The notes under the pieces are model-generated. The model was not told the origin of the DNA. It saw only the letters and a list, made by a program, of their open reading frames with translations, and ran no database searches. From Cercopithifilaria johnstoni (taxonomy: Eukaryota; Nematoda; Chromadorea; Rhabditida; Onchocercidae), in contig CAKAEH010001725.1 of assembly GCA_916381525.1 (NCBI GenBank), positions 1-64,000 of the forward strand: a stretch of DNA of 64,000 bases, in the 5' to 3' direction. Positions 12,047 through 24,371 of the stretch are shown in pieces. The first letter of the stretch is position 1. Every line of letters starts with the position of its first letter. The position numbers were made by a program, and so were the translations under genes.

Positions 12047-13647
12047 TTCATCTAATTTTTACTTAGAATGCATCTCAGTTCATTTATGGATGTGTTTTTG
12101 CTTTTTCTTGCATTCCCATCTGTTATAGGTAATGTTCCTCGAAAGATTGAGTAAAGATCGTTGAATTTGTTGTGCACAGTGATTATTACTTGCATATCGT
12201 CTTGTTTAGTGGGTCTGGTTAATGCCATTGTTAGGAAATAACGGAAAGTGAATTTATACATTGAAACGATGATATAAATCCTTATAATTGTTGTATATGC
12301 ACTTATCGACTAATTTTATTAGTCTTTTAACCTTGTTATGATAGCTTCTCTATCGAGATGCCTCGAAGTTCTCTGAAGCAGCTAAGAGAGTGCCTCATTG
12401 TTTACCTATAGCGTTTTGGCCATTATTGCTTTAACCGTAGCTGATAATCTTAAAAAAGCGTGTTGTCGTGCCTTATCACCATGTTAAACACTTAGTCTTG
12501 TTTTCATATTTTGTTTAATTTTTTGGTGACTAGTAAGCTTATTTCGTGATGGTCGAGAGATCAGTTCGACAACGTCATTGAATGATTTAATTCTAGATTC
12601 AAAGTCTTTTTTTTATTAAGAATAAGTCTTCAACCAATCGATGTTCAAGAAAATCTGCAATGTCTCTTGAAAAATCTGTGTGTTCATGATATGATAAAGG
12701 TGTTTGAATATAATGTGAAAAGATTAGTTGATAATTAGGACATCTTATACCTATTTCTTTTGTATGCAAACGTTTTAAGAGAATTTCGGGCCTAGAGCTG
12801 GCAAGTAGTTAGTGATATTTCCCGCGAGATGATCCTTAATAAAAATTTCGATGCATACAGTTGTCACAAATATGAAACGTACAACAACTGGTTTAAGTTC
12901 TACTAAAAATTCTAGGTGGGACCAACTACATCGCAGGCACAATTTTTATAGAGGATGCCAGATTCGATTCTTTCGAAGTTCTGATTCTTGAAGTCAGTCC
13001 TCGAGTTATACAAGTAATTGATTCCAATGCAAATTTAAGACTTTATAGGCCATAACTTAGTGACTTTGTGTTTTCATTTAAAGATGACTTTGTTCTAGAA
13101 CTGATTTACACCTCTTTCCGTAGCGGAGCGGCTATGGATAGCTGTGAAATTGTGGAAATTTTTTTTTACTTGTATTGCATTTTTTTTCCAACACACGAAA
13201 AATGAATTATTTTGGACATAAGATGGTCCTTTGTGGCTTATTTTTCTAAAGTTAATAAAACAGTTAGATCAGCTGTTGAAAAGATCTAGAGGGTTGGATA
13301 CATGAATTTTGTGCGTTTTCAAAGACTGATATGTGGGTGATAGCGAATGTGCATAATTAACGATATCTTCATTATATAAAAATTTCCGAAATAGCATATG
13401 TTATGGAACATGTGTGGATGAAAAAAAAGAGGAATAAAAATTGGGAAATTGTCTAGTGTTGTTAATCGTGCCTTTTCAGGTAAACACGTGATAATTACAA
13501 ATAAATGTTACTGACTTTTGCTCTTTTAAATAATGATAGTTGAAGAATATTGTGAGAGCTGTTTTTTAGTTGGTTGTTTTTCCAATAATTTCTGGTTAGA
13601 AGATTATTATGCTTATAATTTTAAACAACATTAGGTTGATAAACCCT
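12047..13647. other. Convergent intergenic region between carrier and GST genes
   Basis: 1.6 kb between the 3' ends of two convergent genes. A 69-codon minus-strand open frame at 12052-12261 has no support. No repeat or RNA gene recognised. Confidence 0.5.
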
Positions 13648-15034
13648 CTAGAAATCGGTCTTAGGTCTCGTTTCAATCCATTCCTTGATTTTTGGTAATT
13701 TCATTATTCGATCCTTGAAATGATTCAAATGTGTTAGTTGAGTTGTTGAATTTGGAAACAGTGAACCAAAGAGTCCAACTATGCATAACATGTTCAAATC
13801 TGCAGCTGTCAACTGTAAAAGTTGAGTTGGTAAGTTTTTATTGACCTTAAAAGTAATAATTGCTCATACCACAACTTTTAAAGGTAAGGCCCACTTTGGG
13901 CGCAAAGTCTGACATGTTTTTGCTAAAAGCATTTTGTTTTGAAGTTTTGCTCAATTCTGTTAGTTCGTACTTTTGCAGTGATTGTTTAGAAATCCAATAA
14001 ATGTAGGTCTTTTTTATGATTTTTTATGAAATGTAGATCTTTTTTTATGCTAAAAAGATGCAACAGAAAGTCGTTTTTCCAACCTTTTTGCCGACAAAAT
14101 AACCAGTGTTGTTTTTGGCCAGGATGCCTTCCAGTCGTCTGAATGTTGGAATTAGGTGCTGTGTTTCAAATTCAGCCATTAGTTCCTTCTGAAAATTATT
14201 GTGAGTAAATGAATCGTTTAAAAAATAAAAAATGTATGAAAGATCTTGCAGAGATCCATGAGCATTGTCGTATCATTTTCATCAGCTGCAAAAAAGTACT
14301 ACTGATGGGTTTGTAAACAGTATGTTCTCTATAATCAGTCTAAAAACAAATGGTTATACTGGAATCAAAAACCTTTTTAGCAGCATCTTCGCATTTATAC
14401 CATGGCGCTATATGTCTTATGAGATCTGTTGCTACGCTAAACAGTTCTTCCACCTGGGCAAATTCCCAGTCGTTTTCTCCAACCAGATCTTCAAGTTTTC
14501 TGTTTTATTTATAAAAGTAGTAAGTTCGAGATTCCCAAAATTTTTCGGTGAAAATTTTATTTCAGCTCCATAATCTTTGAAAGGGAAAATGAATTTTCAT
14601 AATCTTTGGTTTAATACAATGTGATTAATTTAATTTATATTAAAATGAAAAACATTGAAAACTTTAAACACTAAATATGCATTTCGTTCCATAAGGAATG
14701 CAAAGCTAACCAAACTTTTTAGCAAGATACAGAGCGATTGCAGTAGACTGAGATAACATTTTACCATCTACTTCCAAAACTGGCACTTGTTCAAATGGCA
14801 TCTCTGAATTAAATCAATATAATAAATGCATAATTTTTACTGAAAAGAATAACTGATTTCGTACAGCATAAATTGTTTTTGAAACTCCACTCACTCACTT
14901 GGCTTGTATTTGGTCGGCCAATCTTCTTGTTGGATCCGAATATCTTCATAAGGAATCCCAGCTTGTGCAAATATCAAGCGGATTATCTCTGCTCGCCCCA
15001 TCATATCAAAATAATACAATTTGTAGGATGGCAT
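13648..15034 (-). CDS. Sigma-class glutathione S-transferase
   Basis: Cytosolic GST that conjugates glutathione to electrophiles; sigma-class members may also act as prostaglandin-H D-isomerases. Minus-strand exons in order of translation: 14899-15034, 14711-14803, 14373-14488, 14084-14188, 13648-13812, all phases agreeing, 204 residues (family 200-208). The thioredoxin-like N-domain starts MPSYKLYYFDMMGRAEIIR, with the catalytic tyrosine at position 7 or 8. The glutathione-site run MPFEQVPVLEVDGKMLSQST contains the cis-proline (QVPVLE) and the Gln-Ser pair. The helical C-domain has NNTGYFVGKKLTAADLNML, the equivalent of the GDKLTWAD capping motif, and ends PKIKEWIETRPKTDF. The acceptor of exon 3 (TTGAAG) is weaker than the others; I chose it because it alone keeps the frame. 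Start is the ATG 14 bp after a TTTCTAG-like site on the coding strand. Nematode GSTs of this class are known antigens and drug-target candidates. Confidence 0.93.
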
Positions 15035-16559
15035 TTCCTTTCTAGTCAGTAAAAATTCTAAAACACTGGAAGCAGCGGATTTTATTCAAAAGAAAGTGTA
15101 GAAACATTCAATAAATTGCACTATTCGACTTCCAATTCATATGTGTTAGGCACGGACGACGTATTAATTATTCAAATATGTCAAATCCTGAACATTTTGC
15201 AATCATGTTAAAATTATTTCAAAGTACATAATTTAAACATCGTCAAATCGAATTTCTGTCGTGCTGAAGCACTTGAACATTAATTAATCTCTTACAAATT
15301 CAAGCAGCAGCTGATGTTCATGGCTAGCATTATCAATTTAAGGAGTCATCAAAAATAAATTCTCAGAAAATTCAATTTGAAGAAGAAAAGATAACATTGA
15401 CAGGTAAATGAAAGCGCTCTTCTATACTCGGCTGAATTATGGTCTTTCAACTCCGCCAAGATAGAAGTTGTAAAGCTGACAGTCTTTCGTTTAACTCAAG
15501 GTCCACGAATTATAGCAGATGGGTTGAAAAGAAGAATGGCGGAGCAGTCTCCCATATATACAAGTAAAGAATTAGATAACATAGGGAAGATGACGAACTG
15601 CACTGATTATAAAGTCTGCAGCAGACACACAAAAATTAGACGATGGGAAACCGGCTGGAAGAAATGAATTATAATTTGTCCCGGTGGTGTTGGTATTTTT
15701 ATAGCATTAAGACGTTGACTACATAACGTTACATAGCGTTATTTTAATAAAAAATACTAATTTTTAATGTCATTCAACAATATAGCTAACAAACGGATCG
15801 ATCCCAAGCCAAATCGTTGTTGACCTTGAAATGCTCAATTCATATCTCTATTTCTCGTTTCTCAAAACTTCTTGCTATTAACAACTTGCATATATAACTT
15901 GCTGAAACTTCGTTATCGTTATATAACACGAAGGTATCTGAATGTGTAACATTCCAGAAAAATATTTAAGTGTTCATGACAAACAAAACAAAACAAAAAA
16001 ACTCTTAGAAATACCAGAAAGTGCTCATAGATAAAAGGATCATCACATGTTTAAAAGTCAAACGTAGAAAAATAATTCCTTACACAACACTAAATATTTG
16101 CTTTTCTAGCCACTAATATTAAGTGACTTTTTTTAAATAATATTCTCTTCGAAACAATTTATCTTGAAACGGGTTGAATGTATTATATACCAAAAAAAGC
16201 TCAAAGGAACTATTGGTTGTAATGTACCGTTCAGATGTTCAAATGAAAAGCAATAGTTACGAAAGAGTTTAACGCAACACTGAACTGGTTTATGATTCTT
16301 AAATCCTGTTGTATGTAAATTCTTCTCGCTACATTTGCAGAACTAATGAAAAGGAAAGAATAGTACAGGACGGAGCAGCTATAACTAAGCCATATAACAA
16401 AGTCTAATAATAAATCTATCGAGCTCTAGCAGATAGAAAATGATCACTAACAATTTATAGTCATTTAATGAAACGACTTGCATCCATAATTTCAAAAATT
16501 CCATTTATAATAACCTGTTTAGTAGCCTTTGCAATAGTTTTTTAGTTCGTTCATTCATT
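15035..16559. other. GST upstream region and unresolved retroelement debris
   Basis: About 1.5 kb upstream of the GST start. No gene recognised. By position the integrase part of the neighbouring minus-strand BEL/Pao element should lie here, but I could not identify integrase motifs; it is either deleted or too decayed. Confidence 0.4.
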
Positions 16560-18557
16560 TTCGTTATCTTGTTTCTTATTTTAACTAGATCAGTCACCAC
16601 GATTTTTGAGTTTGATAGAATAAAGTCCTTTTGTAGTTACATCAGTTGGATTAAGTTTCGCTTACAATATAACGAAATGAGAACCTCGAGTCGATTTTGT
16701 ACAAATCTTGATAATAGACGGTAGGGATTTTGTATCCAATGTATTTTGAATCCAATTATAAGATTACTTGTATTTTTTCCAGATCCAATTGCTTTATAAC
16801 GAACTGTACTGCTCCAACACTAACTAATATCGCCAATAATCTTAACCCCTGTATAGTTTAGTTATGCCTTTGATAGAAGCGATTCAAAATTTTGCAAAAA
16901 TCAGGAATATTTCCGCTCCTTGAATTACATATACGACATCACAAATATGGTATGATTGAAAAATCGATGAAGACATGAATTTGCATGGGCTTCGAGAAGT
17001 GTATTGTAGAAGGTAGCAGTTCCCTTTCATTTGTTGGTCATTCGCATATAAACGATTCCCACTTTCATTATCTCTTCACTTATGGACACTCCAAGAATTA
17101 TTCTTCTTCCAAAAATTTTTAAGAAATATCTTGAATTGTGTCATTGTCTCAACCAGAACCACACTGGATCCTACTGGAAAGCCACACATTGTAGAACTCT
17201 TCACTCCAAGGTTTTGAAAAGTTATTTGGATGAAATTTTTGGTGAGGTTTTAGTAATATAAAGCTTTCTTAATCTGACTTACTTTTACTCGACCCTATTC
17301 GAGAACTTTTGAATTAAATTCCTCGTCGTTTAAAAGAATTATGTAACAAGCAACATCAAAACAAAGTTTCTTCCTGATTTCTAAAACAATTTCGCTTCTT
17401 TGAGTCTCCAAGAGGTAATTAAAAGTAGCTGATGGTAAAAAGAGGGATGGTATTACTCTTCAGACAGAATTCTTCGGAAATGATAACATTTTACATTTTC
17501 TTCCGTTACTTGTCTCGAATATCCTTTAAGCAAAGCAATGCTGCACAAACGCCTTTTCAGTACCGGTTACCACTTTTTCTCATTTTCTCATTCGGAAATG
17601 AGGCAATAGTCCTATAAGTCTGGGAGGGGAATCGGATTGTTGTAGGATATCAGTTACTTTTCATTCAAAATAAGCTGAAGCATCATAAACAATCCTTAAT
17701 TTTGTTGTAGTTTTGCTGTTATGAAATTATAACTTTGTGACAGGCAAATAGTGAATAACACCAACTTCGCCCAGTCCGGCACATACCTTTTTATGTTCGA
17801 TCATACTTCATCATGAATTATTTCACTGTATTTAAGAAATAAAATACTCATCATTTTGAAGTAGTTTGAATAATAATTTTAGACGACCGAAACAAGAAAC
17901 AGATTTGTCGCCTAGACTAATCTTTAATTCTTTCAACAATCAAGAGATTAATATCTTCTATCACTTTCAATGATGTTCCTTTTAAACTGTTCTAATGCTT
18001 GCTCGTCATCATCAAACATTATTAGGTTATGCCCGTATGCCTATGGGTTCCAATTTCCAGAATCGACCTAATGCTTGGAATATTAGCGGCATTAGCCACA
18101 ATTATTAATTTGGCTTCAGTAAGAACTGTATCAAATTCGGTTGGGCCATTACTTCGTTAGAACTGTGGAATTCGCTTATGATCCACTGCAGCCATCGTAG
18201 ATCAAATGTTGAATACACTTGGCTTCGATAAGCATGTCAGGCTGCCTCCATTATCTTCTTTGTCATCTAACTAGTCTTGACCTGCCACAAGTAGCAAATC
18301 GTAATAGTTAAACTTAATTGCTTGCATTTCATATGTCAAATGATCTACCACATTGGCTTCGAGAGTTATAACATCCTATGGTTCTTATTCCGATTTCTAT
18401 TTTGGTAATATGATTTAGGAGTGCTATCGCCAAATGAGGCAAATTTCATCTTTTCATTTTTAATTTCTTCTAATTTCAATCGATTTACTAATTTCTTCGA
18501 TATGAAGGATAATTGCGAACCGATAACAAATAATGCCAAAACTTGAGTTTTTGGCAT
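16560..18557 (-). mobile_element. Decayed BEL/Pao retrotransposon pol
   Basis: Fragments of a BEL/Pao polyprotein occur in correct order on the minus strand, broken by stops and frameshifts. Protease: 18366-18557, ALFVIGSQLSFISKKL, where the catalytic Asp-Ser/Thr-Gly is replaced by Val-Ile-Gly. Start of RT: about 18031-18065, RFWKLEPIGI, followed by DDDEQALEQFKRN near 17960-18028. RT core: HYLPVTKL near 17730-17785 and TTTKLRIVYDASA near 17664-17711, then LIGLLPHFRM near 17580-17627. RNase H region: IHVFIDFS and LIFAKF-stop-IASIKGIT near 16860-16975, VQFVIKQLDLEKIQV near 16770-16830, and NPTDVTTKGL near 16600-16650. It is a non-functional relic. Integrase and LTRs were not found. Confidence 0.85.
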
Positions 18558-18663
18558 ATTTTGATTGATTACTTCGCTTTCCTTACATCAAGTAAGACTT
18601 CCTTCTCTTGTCTGAAAATCGAAATATTTTATAAGAATCCCGTTGAAATCCCACGTACTTTAT

Positions 18664-18699
18664 ATCGTAGAAATCTGTACTACAAAGACTTTTTTAATA
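18664..18699 (+). repeat. Possible LTR-edge repeat (mate at 20993-21028)
   Basis: The 36-bp stretch starting atcgtagaaatctgtacta recurs about 2.3 kb away at 20993-21028 in the same orientation, with roughly 28 of 36 positions matching by eye. The pair brackets the plus-strand gag-like and envelope-like remnants and may be all that is left of LTRs. Weak evidence. Confidence 0.3.
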
Positions 18700-19124
18700 G
18701 GCCAAATTGTGCTACAAAGATTGTTGTCTCTAATTCTCTTCGTTTCCTTGTCGCTTATCTCGCTATCTAATTTTTGTAGGCATCGCTTACTTTGCTCTCT
18801 TTTGTCCAAAAGCAGAAGGAATATAAATAGGGCGCTTCGAATCGGTCCAGGACGTTGTGACATTCTCTATTATCTTCACTGCTTCTTCATCATTCCGGTT
18901 TACCTCCAGAGAGATACTTCTTCTATCAGTATTACCAGAAGTATATCAATTATGCAACATAGTTATCGATTCTATTCAAAATATTTTCGAGTAACTGTCC
19001 TAAAATGTTCTTAATATTCATTTCGTCAATTGATAAACCTTTATCAGAAGTACTCGACCGTGCCACAACATAACTTTCACTACAAATTTTGATGCCACGA
19101 ACTGGAAGCATGTCAACTAGCTTA

Positions 19125-19746
19125 GTTAAAAGTGTTCAACCAACACTAGAAAAGCTAAAACCATTCCTCAAAGAAGCATAAAAATTAGACTTATTGCCAA
19201 CCAAGCAACAACTATCGGAAGAATATATTTGCTGTATGAAACCCGAAAACGAACTGTCGAAGAAAAATTAAGCGAATTGAGCAATATGTTGGTATTCTTA
19301 AATCTATCAACAATGACTGACCCAAGTATATTCAAGGAATCATGAATGTGCAAAAAAAAGAATGAAGATCAAGAAAAGGTATTTTAGGATTGCTAAGTCG
19401 AAAGAAAGAAGTTAAGTTATATATTTGAAGTTATGAAAAATGACTACAAATCAGCAGTTCATCACTTAAGACCAAAATACACAATTCAAGATCTAAGAAG
19501 ACGTTTTGGGGGTTATGATATTGCTTCTAGAATTTTGATGTCATAAAAAAAGTTTACTTAAGAAATTTATCCATTATTAAAATATTATATGTAATTATAT
19601 TATATAATATTATATTATATGCCGAATTACAATGTCAGACGAAAGAATCGGACTGGAAAGTAATTACAGACGGCTAGAAGCAATCGGCGGAAATTTAGAA
19701 CATTGTAGCATCGAAACCTTCATAGAAAGTAAATTACCACGTTGAT
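19125..19746 (+). mobile_element. BEL/Pao gag-like remnant
   Basis: Plus-strand remnants typical of the gag part of BEL/Pao elements. The clearest is 19632-19746 (MSDERIGLESNYRRLEAIGG, then NLEHCSIETFIESKLPR), which matches the LEALGENLEHxxIE...KLP pattern of that domain. An earlier helical stretch at 19202-19346 (IGRIYLLYETRKRTVEEKL) and one near 19434-19545 fit the N-terminal gag. Stops interrupt all of them. The orientation is opposite to the pol relic at 16.5-18.6 kb. Confidence 0.55.
19581..19620. repeat. AT-only low-complexity stretch
   Basis: About 40 bp of almost pure A/T with ATATTAT palindromic units inside the gag-like remnant. Confidence 0.8.
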
Positions 19747-20191
19747 ACTATATAAAATTTACTAACAAAAGGGAAAAAGAATCACAGCCGCAAGAAAAGT
19801 TACAAGAATATACACTATTCCTATGAATGGGTAGCAGTTATATATCAATCAATACAAACCTCGTGCTTATCAAAGATGAAATAATCTCTTATGGAAAAGG
19901 GCTAGAATCGGATTTTCACAACGGAGAGCATTATAATACGCTAAGCGGAAAATGTACAACCAGTATAAGTAAATTGCTTAGAAAATCGCGAATTTTGATA
20001 TTCAAGTACATGGAAATCATATTATGGATAAGCTCCAAACCTCATTAGTTTTTAACAAAGAAAGTAAAACAAGCACGATAACGATGTGAATTTGACTGAC
20101 GGAAATTCAATCAAAAATCAGAGTCGAAGAGCATTACAACGTAAATTACAACATTAAATTACTCAGTACAACGTAAACTCAAATTCTGCTT

Positions 20192-20510
20192 CAAAGGTTC
20201 AAGACGGAAATAAACCCTAAAGAAAGGCCCGATCCAGAAAATATAAAACTTCAATATGTTTTCGCCGACCTACAACGAGAGTTTGAACGACAATTAAGCG
20301 CACTATACCAAATGAGTTGCCAAAACAGGAATAACCTCATATTACTAATTGAACGGCTGTCAATTAATTCAAATTTAGCTGCAAAACCGTTACTAGAAAG
20401 AGATGATATAAGATGATAAAATATCAAGAAGAGCCGAAGGAAAGCTTTTAATCGCTCCGTGCAAATACAAAAAAATCGATCCGAAAATTGTCGAATTCAA
20501 GTAGAATAAT
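20192..20510 (+). mobile_element. Envelope-like remnant of a BEL/Pao element
   Basis: An open stretch at 20192-20416 reads NIKLQYVFADLQREFERQLS and then ALYQMSCQNRNNLILLIERL, continuing to LAAKPLLERDDI. After a frameshift comes GKLLIAPCKYKKIDP near 20440-20480. This pattern (helical heptads, one Cys, LAAxxLL, then LLxxPC) resembles the glycoprotein-like third ORF carried by some nematode BEL/Pao elements. It is broken and incomplete, and no transmembrane or fusion segment is visible. The assignment is tentative. Confidence 0.4.
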
Positions 20511-21452
20511 TAGATTCGGGTAGAACTGGATATTGGTCCAGAAGCAGGAAACGATAAACCCAGTGTCTAACCAACAAAAGATGGGAGGAAAGTCAACAAA
20601 GAGGTGAATTAGCTGGAAAATGAGAGTTAATACCAGAATTAACAGAATTTGCGATACAATGGTAATTGATCATGCAAGTATTTTTATAGTTCAATCATAA
20701 TAATTGCCATCAAGAAGAAAATTGATTTAATTCAATCTAATTTTTGCCCATAATGTATTACAACTTCGAATTAAAGATAAATTTTTCCTATGGAAATTAT
20801 ACAGACTCCTTCGTCATACAACGAGCGACACGAAATATCTATTAAATAGTTTAAACTAAAGAGACAAAATACTTTTCACTATAACCCCAAATTCTCCCTC
20901 CTAATGGTCTTGATTGCCTTAAGTTGGAAATGTAGGGATAACCGAAATATCTTTATAATATAAATATATTGAAATAATCAAAATATTTTTGCATCGTAGA
21001 AATTTATACTATAAAGAATGTTTTATTTGAAATATTTCTTATTGAAATGATTCACTACACAAAATAAATATAAAATATATATCACGATACCCAAAACAAC
21101 GAACTGTTTATCCAGTTAACATGCAAATTCCTCAATTTTATGGTTTAAAGTGTCGCAAAATGTTAAACATATTCTTTATTGTTTCTTAGCTTTCGGACTA
21201 CATATAATACACTTCAATTTGACTCGAGGAGTATTATCACCTGCATCTCAATTTTTACTAAACTACACTCTGAATAATTCCTCACGATCAATAAAAAAGA
21301 TCAACCTAGTGATCAACTTTACCCGTGATATTTTCTGTTTAGACAAAGACAAATACCGTTATAACGTACAAGAAGAAAACCTCCAACAATCTATAAAACC
21401 TCAACTATTTGTCTCTGCCAATCACCAAAAATTTCCATAATAGAGTTTACTG

Positions 21453-24081
21453 CTATACTAATTTGATGAGAATTATTTCACTTCCGTCAAAAACTTTAAC
21501 TGGTGGGCCAAAATAATTGACACCTGCTGAAACATAAACATATGTTTGTGTAACCTTATTATAATAAAGACCACGGAAATATGCATTCCAAAAATACACC
21601 AGCGGTACGAATACATACATCTGCCCGGCATGTGTGTGACCTAAAAAGTGAAACATTTCAAAACTGGTCTGCAAAGTCATCCTCACTTGTTAAAAAATTA
21701 ACGCTGCTCATTACTAACCTGACAGAATAAGATCAATGTTTTTAGCGGTTTCAACGTCATTCAGTATTATGCGAACAGCATTAGGTTGGTGAATGAGCAT
21801 AATTGTTGTATCATTTTTGTTGCATCCTCGTAATGCTTTTTTGTAATCCATTACATGTCCAGCAAGTCTACAAAAGTTGAGCAGACAATCTTCAAATACG
21901 CTTTCGTAACATTGAAGATGGCAACAAAATATATTTGACAATCTCTTAAATGCTCTCTTCATTCGTGTCCCATACACAACACACATATAAATTATAATTA
22001 AATTATTCGGTATAAATCATCATCGTGGTAAATATAATGTTGATAAAACAGTAAAATGACATAACAGCCAAAAACAAGAGATAAATTCAAAACTCCAAAA
22101 AATAAATGAGAAATGCTATAACCTCGAGTGTTCCGCAAACAAATCATCGGCACCAGCAATGCAAATTCTGGAATTTCCAATCAAAATTTTCTCGTTTTTG
22201 TTATGGAGGGGTACGATTTCGATTTTCTTTAAAAATACGAACCATTCATCAACATTTCCATGAAGATATTCATGGTTGCCTATAACTGGGACTCACTCCT
22301 CTCCTTCAAATAATGATTCAACAACACCATAAAAGAGCCCTTCCTGATATATCGTTGAAAAAAGAACATTTAAACATAAGCAACAGAAAAATTTGCTATC
22401 ATATATATTCTTCACCTGTTACAAAATATATGCCATATTTTGAAGTTAGATTCATTAAAGGATAAGCAGCTTTTGCCAGATTGCGCACAAGACCATCCGC
22501 AAGATCGCCAGATATAGCTATCATATCTAAAAAAACACTAAGACAATATACTGTGAGGATAATTTTGCATACCAGGGATCTGACAAATGAAAAAAGATCA
22601 GCGTACCCGGTTTGAAGGGGTTTATAATATCCACCATCTTCTGGACTTTTGAACGTCCAACAGTTGGTCCAATATGGAGATCAGATAAAAGAGCTATTGT
22701 AAAGTCTTTTTGCGCCTCTGGTAAGTTTTCGATTTCGATTGTAACACGACGTACAACAGGTGGTAATAGAGCAACCCAAAGGCCCGCTAAAACGAAAACG
22801 ATTGCCAATACAACAGCAAAAAGGCGATTTAAAAGCTCATTTGCTACCAGCAATCTGAAATTTACGCGATCGTGATTTACTTACAGTGAGACAAGTTCTA
22901 TAACACTATACCCATGAAATTTGATTTCAAAGTGAAGCATAATTCAAGCGTAATAAAGAGAATCTATACATTAATTTTAAAATATATAGACAAACTAGGA
23001 TTGTTTTTAATAATCGACTGATCATAATTAAAACAGGATTACAACTAAACCTATGAACTGAACAGAGCTAGCAACTCAGGATAATCATGAGTGCAAAAGG
23101 TTATCCAGCACTCGCTGCGGAGAAATTAAATCCAAATAAATGAATTCCTTATTTTATATAGTATGATTTAAATATAATGATCCAATAAATGTAAAATAAG
23201 AACCTTATGAATCTGAAGTGCTTTGAATCCATATGTAGTATAAGACGGAATACCGATTGCATTAATAAAAAAATGAATAGGAAGAATATAAGGTATATAT
23301 ACACTGCAACCGATGTTAGTGCAATCATTGCAAATATATTTGGTTCTTCACCAATCCAAAGATAGTAAAATATCGAACAGATATGTGCAAGAAATAACAG
23401 AAGAATTATAGGAACCTGAAGTTATCGCTTACAGAAGTTTAATAATTATTCAAAGTATGGCGAGTTTCGTAAAGTGAAGGAGTCACCAAGATCTGAACAG
23501 CTTTGCCATGCATTTCTGCAGGTTTTTAATGAAGGTGCGAATGGATGCTATCTACAGTCATACCTGGGCAGCTTCCTTTTGCCAAACCACTCCAACTAAT
23601 TTATTTGGTGATTAGACTATCTGCCCTTGAAACAGAGAACATTCTTGAACAACCTTTAATACTTGTAACATTAACAAGCATAATTAAAGGACATATTCGA
23701 AAAATCTCACCTTTAGAGCATTTTGAACACAGCCTGTTCGCCAATATTTACATGATAGTTGTAGGGGTAAGTCACCCAAAACACTGCAAACTCTGATCTT
23801 AAAAAAAGATTAAAATCGAAATATACGGCTTAAATCTTATTAAAAGAATTAAAGCTCTAAATTCTCAGACAAGATATGGGACGAACAAACCTATCAACAG
23901 CTGGAGATAAATTCCACCAAATAAAAATTGATCCACAAATCATAATAAACTGTTGCAAAACAATAATATTTAGACGGGTCGCGATCATATAAGATACGCC
24001 CGTTAGAAAACATTTCAGCACATAAAAAGTCACCTGCGACAGCAAAAAAACGACAAACAATATCAACAACACCTTCCTCAT
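21453..24081 (-). CDS. TMPPE: Transmembrane metallophosphoesterase (TMPPE-like)
   Basis: Predicted multi-pass membrane protein with a calcineurin-like metallophosphoesterase domain; the substrate of the family is not established. Minus-strand exons: 23891-24081, 23711-23783, 23204-23415, 22607-22854, 22416-22526, 22123-22279, 21719-21867, 21453-21640. All phases agree, giving 442 residues (human TMPPE 453). Hydrophobic segments: two in exon 1 (VLLILFVVFLLSQVTFYVL and a second near residues 38-56), LLLFLAHICSIFYYLWIG, a long one in exon 3, and one after VANELLNRLF. All metal-site motifs are intact: LLSDLHIGPTVG (DxH), SGDLADG (GDxxD), VTGNHEYLHGNVDEW (GNHE) and LSGHTHAGQM (GHTH). DYKKALRGC also matches the vertebrate protein. 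It is transcribed divergently from AMSH. Exon 2 is the least secure, supported by phase and by matching the linker length of the human protein. Confidence 0.92.
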
Positions 24082-24256
24082 ATTTATGACATTCTAAAAG
24101 CGTACCGGAAATTGTTTAGTGTAAAGTGATATAATTAGAGATAACTATAGACAAGTGCATGGAATACAGTTTCTTTACTATAGAGTTCGTTTCAGCAATA
24201 AGAATAACTCTTCCTGATTCTGAAAGAAAAAGGAGGACGGGTTTCCCGAAAAAACA

Positions 24257-24371
24257 GCCCTACCCACATTCCCTGACTGCCCTCGACGCCCAAGTCTGCA
24301 CAGCCTAGCCCTCACAAAGCACTGCCACAGCAGGAGTGTCGCATCTCGCCGATATGCTACAGGCAGTGCAA
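24257..24371 (-). ncRNA. Candidate structured non-coding RNA
   Basis: A GC-rich island in an otherwise AT-rich window, located between two divergent genes. Read on the minus strand it begins with an 8-bp perfect stem (GCACTGCC at 24363-24370 with GGCAGTGC at 24319-24326) enclosing a smaller hairpin at 24341-24357, and is followed by a G-rich part. It ends at six T residues (24251-24256), as a Pol III terminator would. A TATA-like run (24388-24395) lies about 20-25 bp upstream of the stem. I do not recognise the RNA family. It could instead be part of the bidirectional promoter. Confidence 0.35.

Noticed and set aside
18366..18557. Apparent intact single-exon protein of 63 residues
   Set aside because: It is the protease fragment of the BEL/Pao relic with a lost catalytic Asp, not a host gene.
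23564..23595. 32-nt exon candidate of TMPPE reading VVWQKEAAQ into the next exon
   Set aside because: It joins well to the following exon, but its 5' phase does not match exon 1. The exon at 23711-23783 satisfies both phases and gives the expected protein length.
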